Assembly: GCF_963675165.1 (NCBI RefSeq) | Contig: NC_087381.1 | Location: 372,001 to 436,000 of the forward strand | Length of the DNA: 64,000 nt | Direction of reading: 5' to 3' | Origin: Halichondria panicea | Taxonomy: Eukaryota; Porifera; Demospongiae; Suberitida; Halichondriidae | Part shown: positions 57,683-64,000 of the stretch, piece after piece | How positions within the stretch are numbered: position 1 is the first letter of the stretch | Layout: each line of letters begins with the position of its first letter | The notes under the pieces: model-generated | What the model was told of the DNA's origin: nothing | The model's database searches: none | What the model saw: only the letters and a program-made list of their open reading frames with translations | Program-made: the position numbers and the translations under genes

Positions 57683-60600
57683 ATGCAACTAAAGCTGAAT
57701 GGAATGGACGAGGAAATTGTCTCACAAGCATCAGCCAAGGACTTCACCATTCATCACGTAATTGAAACCACCCATCACTATCTGGTGGTTGCAGCCATCT
57801 GTACTATAGAGAAAATTCAAGATCAAAACAAGCTCTACACTGTAAAGGTACTATTTGACGATCAGTCAGAAAGGGAAAAAGACATCTTCGACAATGAGCT
57901 GCAAATTTTGTCAGCATTGCCTTCGCATCGAAATATTGTCCACTGCCATTCAAATTTTATCAGTATTCTTCCCGAGTCGTTCTTAAAATGTCTACCACAA
58001 CTCAAAACGACCGAGCAAAGGGAGGTGATCCAAGTCAGAAGACAATTTATTGTATGTGACTACTATGCTCAGAATTTATCTGATTGGTTATCGAAAAAAA
58101 CATTTCCGTTGCGTTTGGAGGATGTCTTGAAACTAGCCGAGCAAATTTTGAGTATTTTCAAACATTTGAAAGAAAGCCGAATTTGTCACCTCAAGATTGA
58201 ACCGAGTAATTTTCAAATGACAGAAAGCGATAAGATTGTAATCAGTGACTTTCAACATGCAGTGCAGTTTGAAGATGAATCATTTCTACTTCCCTGTCAG
58301 CGAGCAGAGCTAATTTCTGATGATGATAGTGCGTACCTTGCGCCTGAGGTCATGAATCAGCTGTACCAGTGTGGAGGAAATTCATCAATATCAGGTACCG
58401 TATATCGGGTTTTGAATGAGAGGTTAAGTAATTGCGAATGACACTGTACAAGCATTGATTGCGTTTCTAACTATTGCGAATTGCATGGGAAATTGCATGC
58501 TCATGCTCACTCTTTGCGTTTCTTTCGATTGCGAAAATTCGCAATTCGTAATCAACCAGTATGCAGTTGAATAATGAATTATCCACTCTCTCTTTCATGC
58601 ACAGATGCTACGATTGACTGCTCTTCACAATCGTCGTTTGCAGCAGGCGTCCTCATTATGTCAATCAGTACAGGAACACACCCACTACCAGCTGGCTACC
58701 CCACCACCTACACAGACAGTAGCAACAACATCACCTACAGTAAAGCGAATATAATCCCTCTACCGAGAACCTACCCGAAGAGTTTCCACTCCATCGTTCA
58801 AGACCTGCTAGTGTGTGAGCCTGAGAGGCGATTGTGCGTGAGTGAGGCTCTGAACCAGCTCAAGGTGTGCTGCTCAAAGAGGAAGACTGTCAGCCTCTCT
58901 GAGCTCAGGGGATTGTCAGGCAGAGAGGAGGGAAGTGAAAGTGTGAGCAACTATTATATATAGTGTTAAATACAGCCAAGCGTATAGCATCAGATCGAGA
59001 TGGCATGTGTATTATAAGCATTATGCATTGGAGTTATATATACATATCTATAACTCTATACATTGTAACTACAACCGAACACCGAACATCATAATTACTC
59101 ACAAACACTTGACTGAGTTGCTCATATCTCTCCATGCAGGCTCTATTGAAGGCTGCACATGCTGAGAGAGACTGTGCAATAATGGAGAGAGATCACGTAC
59201 TCACTCAAAGAGACGAGGCATTGCAGCTCAGAGATGCTGCGCTAGTTGAGAGAGAAGAGGCCATCTTGGAGAGAGATGATACAATAGCCGTGGTGGAGAG
59301 GCTGTCTGAACAGTGTGAGAAGATGTCTAGTGAGTTCCAATCAATGGAAGATCACTGCGAACTATTGCTCAAAGAAATCGAGCAGGTATAATTATAAGTG
59401 GTGAAGTATTTAGAGTATATGATTATCCACCTAACCGTATTATATCAGCTAATTTTCAAGAGTTTGCAAATTACCTGAATTTTGTGGATAGAGAGAGTTC
59501 AATGTAGCCCCATGCGACTTTGTTGTATTGAATATATACCCACGCATCAAGTGCATGGCAGAAAATAATTATTGTATACCCCTCGGTGTAACTTGCATTG
59601 TATCAATTTAATCGCTAGCTTTTGGAAGTTTATAAATGTTATGTGTTTTGTTCCAGCTCCGCATTGATCGGGACAGTGCAGTACAAGCCAGTGCTAGTGC
59701 CTACCAAGCTGGGGAGCTGCTCAGAGATCAGCTGTCACTGGTAACCAGGGAGAGGGACATAGCACAAGCAAAGGTGTCCATTACATATCAGATTACAAAT
59801 GTAATGAGATTGTGTTAATTAGGTGGAAGAGCTTCGAGATGTAGTAACCAAGGCGCAACCTGAGGAACAGGTTATGTAAGTTATACGCATGCATGATGGT
59901 GAACTGAGCTTAGCATCTGCATGCATGGAGCGCTTTGATTGTTAACATTTCTGCATGTAATGAAGTATTTCTGAGCGCCATTTGATTGTCTGCATGTATA
60001 AAACACTAAAAATACGTGTACATATACTTTCTATAGGGACTGTACATGTTGTCACAAGTTCTTTCTGGAGTCTAGGAATACTTCAACTTCATGCAACTGG
60101 CATACTGGGGTAAAATGCGTAATTATTACTACTAAAATAATGTTACTTTATTTTCCACACACACTCGATCGTCTGGTCTCATTCACAAATACAGAAAGTA
60201 AGTCTCATTGTAATTGTCACTATGTATCACTCACCCCCCCCCCCTCCCACACACACACATGTATATACTAACTCCTCCTGATAGTACGTAAGTTAATAAT
60301 TATTATTATTTCTATAAAGTATAGTGCATAATCTAAGTACTTCTTCCTCTCTCCTGCATTCATTACGACTGGACCTTTTCTTCTTTATATACAGTTGGTG
60401 AGTTATGTACATATAGCAATAATATTAATATTTTAAAGTGACTCTTCCCCAAAAATGCAAACTTCTAATGGAATCCATGGACACCTCCAATAGTTTGTAA
60501 GTCAATTTCTAGTAACTTATTTCAATACATTATTCACAGGTTTATATGCACACAAACACACACAATCTGAACAATCATTACTACCACTGTGGACTGAAAC

Positions 60601-60779
60601 AGAATGTAAGTTCGGAACCTGAATATTACAACTATTACCCCCCCTACCCATGACCACACCTCCCATAGAGATGGAGTTGCTGCTACAAGCGTGACACTGA
60701 GGCTGTTGGATGCAAGACCAGTACACACACGGCCAGAGCAGTGCTCAATGAACACACTTATGACCTTGTAGCATCGTGA
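57683..60779 (+). CDS. Pseudokinase, coiled-coil, CHORD-like zinc module protein
   Basis: Exons: 57683-58394, 58605-58942, 59140-59385, 59657-59773, 59823-59875, 60037-60109, then five proposed 3-nt exons (60195, 60285, 60395, 60494, 60603) and 60669-60779; about 554 residues. The kinase fold keeps the VAIK-type lysine (YTVKVLF) and APE (YLAPEV). It lacks a glycine loop, has HLKIEPSNF in place of HRDLKPEN, and DFQ in place of DFG, so catalysis is unlikely. Exons 3-5 form a charged coiled coil (RDEALQLRDAALVEREEAIL). The end carries MDCTCCHKFF, SCNWHTG, RWSCCYKRD and GCKTSTH, a Cys/His spacing like CHORD zinc modules (HPG, WSCC, GC). An AATAAA lies near 60.82 kb. Function unknown; a scaffold is plausible. 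Confidence 0.82.
60195..60605 (+). other. Array of five 3-nt microexon candidates
   Basis: Five islands have the form YAG-NNN-GTRAGT: AAA at 60195, TAC at 60285, TTG at 60395, TTT at 60494 and AAT at 60603. Spacing is 90, 110, 99 and 109 bases. Each is preceded by a plausible branch or pyrimidine region; the second has a perfect TACTAAC 20-odd bases upstream. Inclusion would add Lys-Tyr-Leu-Phe-Asn in frame between HTG and RWSCC. All bounding exons are phase 0, so frame does not distinguish inclusion from skipping. Confidence 0.65.
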
Positions 60780-61515
60780 ACACTTCGTCTTTTCTATAAA
60801 CTGTGTTCACTGAATAATAATAAAAGTTTATCACTGAGACCATGTACCACCTTCAACAACCTGTTAAATTTGCTAGCTAGATCTGTTTGCAGACTTACAA
60901 GATGTTTAATGAATATTTGGAGGTCATAAAAATAGTAGCCATAGCTAATAGCTACATATATATAGGGGTCTATACATTATCTATATCCTTATGGTTCCTC
61001 CAAAAATGGGTGAGTATCCGTAGTAGCTCAGCTCAACCAACTATGACCTCTGAAGGTTTGTCTGCAAACATTGAGGGGTAAAAGTAATTTAATAGCCACA
61101 AAATGATACCAATAACAACAACATCACTTAGAAACCTTGTAACGTGTGGATAAGAAGTTTATTACTTTATAAACCGCGCACTTTAGTAGAACAGAAAAAT
61201 TACCCTTAAGAGCTTCGCAATTGAAGAATCAGAACACACACATTTTAATTTAGAATTGGATGTCATCACCTTCTTTCGTCTTTGGTTGTCACCAGTAGCC
61301 AGTGTAGCCTCTTGTATGATAAAGAACGGTGCTCCAGCTGACTTCTGACCCCTAGTTTGTCTGCAAAAATAACACAAAGGGACTTTTGTTATAACTGATA
61401 AGACGTCAGGCGCACCACAACATAACTTAGAAACCCCAGAGATAAGATATTGAATAAAAGGTTACTGTATAAAGTGTGTACTTTAGTAGAGCATCAACTT
61501 TGAACTGAGCTACAC
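60780..61515. other. Spacer upstream of collagen gene, with duplicated promoter-like block
   Basis: No supported exon. A block near 61110-61200 and another near 61410-61510 are similar: CTTAGAAACC, then a TATAAA, then ACTTTAGTAGA. This suggests a duplicated promoter or a remnant of a neighbouring gene copy. A minus-strand frame at 61183-61377 begins after an AG acceptor but matches nothing I know. Confidence 0.45.
61468..61474 (+). promoter_or_regulatory. Candidate TATA box of the collagen gene
   Basis: TATAAAG lies 48 bp upstream of the first Met. An equivalent TATAAA occurs in the upstream duplicate block near 61.17 kb. Confidence 0.4.
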
Positions 61516-62994
61516 ATGTACAGCACAAAGATGGGCTCGAATGTGAAGATTATCGCCTTTGTGCTATTGACAATTTCAATGTATGGAGGTCTATTCTTTG
61601 CTGTGTGGAATCTACATACTCAAAGTACAAACCAGCAGAACCAAATCACAGAATTGCAAAGTCTAAAATCTGAGAATGCAAACCTACAGAACCAAATCTC
61701 TGAATTGCGAGGCTTTGTCGGAGCTAATCCAAACCCCCACTCGAGTGATGAAGCCACGGTGATGGACACACTAAAGCGACTAACTCGACAATCCGGTTCC
61801 TCTCAAAGTGCTACTGATCTACTTGCTGATGCTCTGACAGAACTAATTGAAAAGAAACTCTACACTATAATGGACTGTGATAGAGATGACGCTGATAATT
61901 TAACCGACTGTTCGCTCAAGCCAGGCTCAAAGGGGGACAAGGGATGCCTGGGTGATCAAGGTAAAGAAGGCTCTCAGGGAATGATCGGAGAGCCTGGGGT
62001 CAAAGGACACATCGGCTACCCTGGTCATAAAGGGGAGGTGGGTCCAAGGGGTCCTATCGGCGATCCCGGCCCAATGGGGTACCGAGGGGTTAAAGGAGAT
62101 ATGGGCGAGATCGGTCAACGAGGTGAGGCGGGGGTTAAAGGCGAGCGAGGTTTTAAAGGACATTATGGTTTCCCAGGACACAAAGGCGAGAGTGGCGGGC
62201 CAGGTGCCAAGGGGGTTAAAGGAGATCGAGGCTTTGGAGGCAATAATGGACAAAAGGGAGAGAAAGGAATGACGGGAGTGCCAGGTCCACCGGGACCTAT
62301 TCCCACTATTCCCTCTGAGGCGTGTGGTGGTCTTGGATGGAGGAAGGTGGCATTCATTGATATGACTGATACTAGCCAAAACTGCCCTCAAGGACTAACA
62401 CTGACTGGCTACTCAAAACGATCATGTGGTGCAGCACATACAGGTAATCACGCTTGTTCATCAGTCACCTTTCCTGTTGGTGGAGGTCAATACAGTCGAG
62501 TGTGTGGGAGAGCTAAGGCTTATCACTATGGGTGGCTACATTCCTTTTATGGGTATAACCGTGCTTCACATGGTATCAATGCACAGTACGTTGATGGACT
62601 AAGCTTCACTCATGGAACACCTAGGACACACATTTGGACATTTGGAGCTGGATTATATCAACGTAGTGGTACTACCCATGGAAACGAACGTTGCCCTTGT
62701 AGCCAAGGCAACACCTACAGCCCCCCTCCTTTTGTTGGTAATGATTATTTCTGTGAGAGTGCCGTACATTCTTTGTCTCCAATTGGAAGTAACATATTTC
62801 ATGCTAATGATCCACTTTGGGATGGTCAGGGCTGTATCCATGGCAACCCGTGCTGTCAGTTAAACAACCCACCATGGTTTACCAAAACACTACCAACCCC
62901 CACAACTGATGATATTGAAATGAGAATGTGCATATGGCAAACTGCAAATGCTGGTAACATTGCTCTTGAACAAATGGAACTATACGTCTACTGA
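61516..62994 (+). CDS. Membrane-anchored (type II) collagen-like protein, intronless
   Basis: One exon of 492 residues. A short cytosolic start is followed by a signal-anchor helix (IIAFVLLTISMYGGLFFAVW), so the C-terminus should be outside. Next is a coiled coil with heptads (QNQITELQSLKSENANLQNQ) for trimerisation, then about 45 Gly-X-Y triplets (for example GEPGVKGHIGYPGHKGEVGP) with one or two interruptions. The C-terminal 220 residues form a Cys-rich globular domain (GWRKVAFIDMTDTSQNCPQG, WTFGAGLYQ, LWDGQGC, TTDDIEMRMCIWQ). I recall this domain behind collagen stretches in sponges and cnidarians. An adhesion, matrix or pattern-recognition role is inferred. Lack of introns contrasts with every neighbour; retroposition or a single-exon family are both possible. 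A second Met lies at 61531. Confidence 0.9.
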   Translation: MYSTKMGSNVKIIAFVLLTISMYGGLFFAVWNLHTQSTNQQNQITELQSLKSENANLQNQISELRGFVGANPNPHSSDEATVMDTLKRLTRQSGSSQSATDLLADALTELIEKKLYTIMDCDRDDADNLTDCSLKPGSKGDKGCLGDQGKEGSQGMIGEPGVKGHIGYPGHKGEVGPRGPIGDPGPMGYRGVKGDMGEIGQRGEAGVKGERGFKGHYGFPGHKGESGGPGAKGVKGDRGFGGNNGQKGEKGMTGVPGPPGPIPTIPSEACGGLGWRKVAFIDMTDTSQNCPQGLTLTGYSKRSCGAAHTGNHACSSVTFPVGGGQYSRVCGRAKAYHYGWLHSFYGYNRASHGINAQYVDGLSFTHGTPRTHIWTFGAGLYQRSGTTHGNERCPCSQGNTYSPPPFVGNDYFCESAVHSLSPIGSNIFHANDPLWDGQGCIHGNPCCQLNNPPWFTKTLPTPTTDDIEMRMCIWQTANAGNIALEQMELYVY

Positions 62995-63555
62995 TGAACT
63001 AGAGACACTGAACATTGATCTGACTCTGTTAGCTACTAGATTGATTTACATACTGTATCCGTATAGCGGGTATTTTCGTATGGGATATTGTAGAGCATTA
63101 TACGAAAAGAATATTCTACCGCATTACGGTAGGTTCGCTCCACATCTGTGACAGTGTGTGTGGTGTGGGCGGGGATAGTATTATACCGTATAATCTGGTT
63201 AGTAAGCACATGCGCCTATAGGGAAAAGAGCAGACCTCTATGCGCCGATTATCCAGGTGCGTTTATAGAGATTAACCACGCCCATGACGTTTCAATGAAG
63301 CAAATCTTCATTAGCTACGTTTTTCTGCAAGAAGTCTATAGTCATATCTGACAGCAGTAACACAACTACCGGTAGTGAAAGAGACTTACATGTAACATCT
63401 ATAAAGAAGTGTGGAGACAAGTTGTTGGGCAGAGAACTGTGCAGAAAACCATGCGCCTTCTATCAAGGCTCTTGGTCTGCTAACCAGTATGCGCCTATTA
63501 GTTGACGTGCGCTTATTAACCAGATTATAATTATGGTAGATACTTAATAATTCAC
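62995..63555. other. Collagen 3' region with two MITE-like palindromes
   Basis: No coding exon. At 63058-63133 is a short TATAGCGGGT-type palindrome. At 63190-63528 is a separate inverted-repeat element described below. Confidence 0.5.
63190..63528. mobile_element. MITE with ATAATCTGGTTA ends
   Basis: About 339 bp. Left ATAATCTGGTTAGTAAGCAC then ATGCGCCTAT; right is the complement (ATAGGCGC... region and GCGCTTATTAACCAGATTAT). No coding content. The ends hold the repeated word TGCGCC. Confidence 0.65.
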
Positions 63556-64000
63556 CTGTAGTAACGGAGGTCGTCATCTGATGCTTGACCTCGGTAGCGC
63601 TGTCCATCACACCTCCCCCCGATACACACAGCCGAGGAGCTGAGGGGTGAAAGGGCAAAGCTTGTAGCCTGTGCCCCAAGAAACTCGGGGAATTCATCCA
63701 CACCCACTTTCTGTACAGAGGAGGGGGAGTGGTCGTCAGAAAACAGTATTACCATTATCGCTGAATATAGTCGAGTCATGTCAGTACATCAAACCCATAT
63801 CCCGCACTATATTCATACTATAATTATATAGAGCTACAGTATAATTATTAGTCCTTGACTCACCTGGCCACCTTCCGTGGTTACCAAGGAGACGGGACCA
63901 GTGGGCGTGTATACAGGTACAGGATCTTCCCTCCTCTCCTCATTAGGTATAGTGACAAGTGAGGGACAGGCTCACCGTGACTATTGACACTGAGCTGAAG
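63556..64000 (-). CDS. Partial unidentified gene (at least two exons, runs off the window)
   Basis: Minus-strand exon 63556-63710 follows acceptor CTCTGTACAG and ends in donor GTGAAT. It reads KVGVDEFPEFLGAQATSFAL through DDDLRYYR. An upstream exon ends at 63864 with GGCCAG|GTGAGT and reads EDPVPVYTPTGPVSLVTTEG. Both are in phase. The sequence is acidic, low in order-promoting motifs and matches no family I know. A further donor-like GTGAGC near 63.97 kb suggests more exons beyond the window. Confidence 0.5.

Noticed and set aside
60540-60605. 66-nt exon reading VYMHTNTHNLNN and onward
   Set aside because: Possible by frame (CACAG acceptor, GTAAGT donor), but it would put 22 residues of unmatched sequence inside the zinc module; the 3-nt AAT island at its end fits the repeated pattern better. 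Not excluded.
61183-61377. Minus-strand exon-like frame after an AG acceptor
   Set aside because: No upstream exon possible except through the oppositely oriented collagen gene; no recognised domain.
61927-62391. Minus-strand 154-residue frame
   Set aside because: Antisense of Gly-X-Y codons, which often stays open.
1-64000. CRISPR arrays or bacterial contamination
   Set aside because: Direct repeats here are minisatellites without unique spacers; genes have spliceosomal introns throughout.

Overview
This window is nuclear DNA of an early-branching animal, most likely a demosponge. Protein genes have many introns, often 45-150 bases long, with GT-AG borders. The gene set is metazoan: SRCR receptors, coronin, APC, AKAP7, LEDGF/HDGF-like, PKM-type pyruvate kinase. 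A membrane-anchored collagen carries a C-terminal domain I associate with sponge collagen-like proteins. Intergenic and intronic DNA is AT-rich and full of short inverted-repeat elements. Species is not decided by the sequence. I saw no tRNA, rRNA, CRISPR, bacterial operon or retrovirus-like element.

Layout. 0.3-7.9 kb: three tandem minus-strand genes for SRCR-transmembrane receptors whose tails all carry PPxY motifs. 8.1-13.1 kb (+): PWWP and integrase-binding-domain protein (PSIP1/HDGFL2 type). 13.7-17.3 kb (-): coronin. 17.6-18.9 kb (+): cysteine dioxygenase. 19.6-21.4 kb (-): EF-hand protein. 21.8-22.1 kb (-): COX7C. 22.5-25.4 kb (+): AKAP7-like 2H phosphoesterase. 25.7-30.8 kb (+): pyruvate kinase. 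31.6-52.7 kb (-): APC with two introns over 7 kb. 55.9-57.4 kb (-): LRMDA-like leucine-rich-repeat protein. 57.7-60.8 kb (+): pseudokinase, coiled coil and CHORD-like zinc module. 61.5-63.0 kb (+): intronless membrane collagen. 63.55-64 kb (-): part of an unidentified gene.

Architecture. Four neighbouring pairs are head to head with about 200-420 bp between start codons (SRCR/PWWP, coronin/CDO1, COX7C/AKAP7, LRMDA/pseudokinase), so shared promoters are likely. At least 16 introns end in (CA)n tracts that run into the acceptor AG. Introns and spacers hold several MITE-like families, a 45-bp minisatellite-bearing element present five times, and foldback repeats.

The strongest unexpected signal is in the last intronic stretch of the pseudokinase gene (60.1-60.67 kb). 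Five islands of the form YAG-NNN-GTRAGT lie 90-110 bases apart. They look like five consecutive 3-nucleotide microexons and would add five in-frame residues inside the zinc module. Genes in this window show no obvious shared pathway; the layout is a compact metazoan gene neighbourhood.
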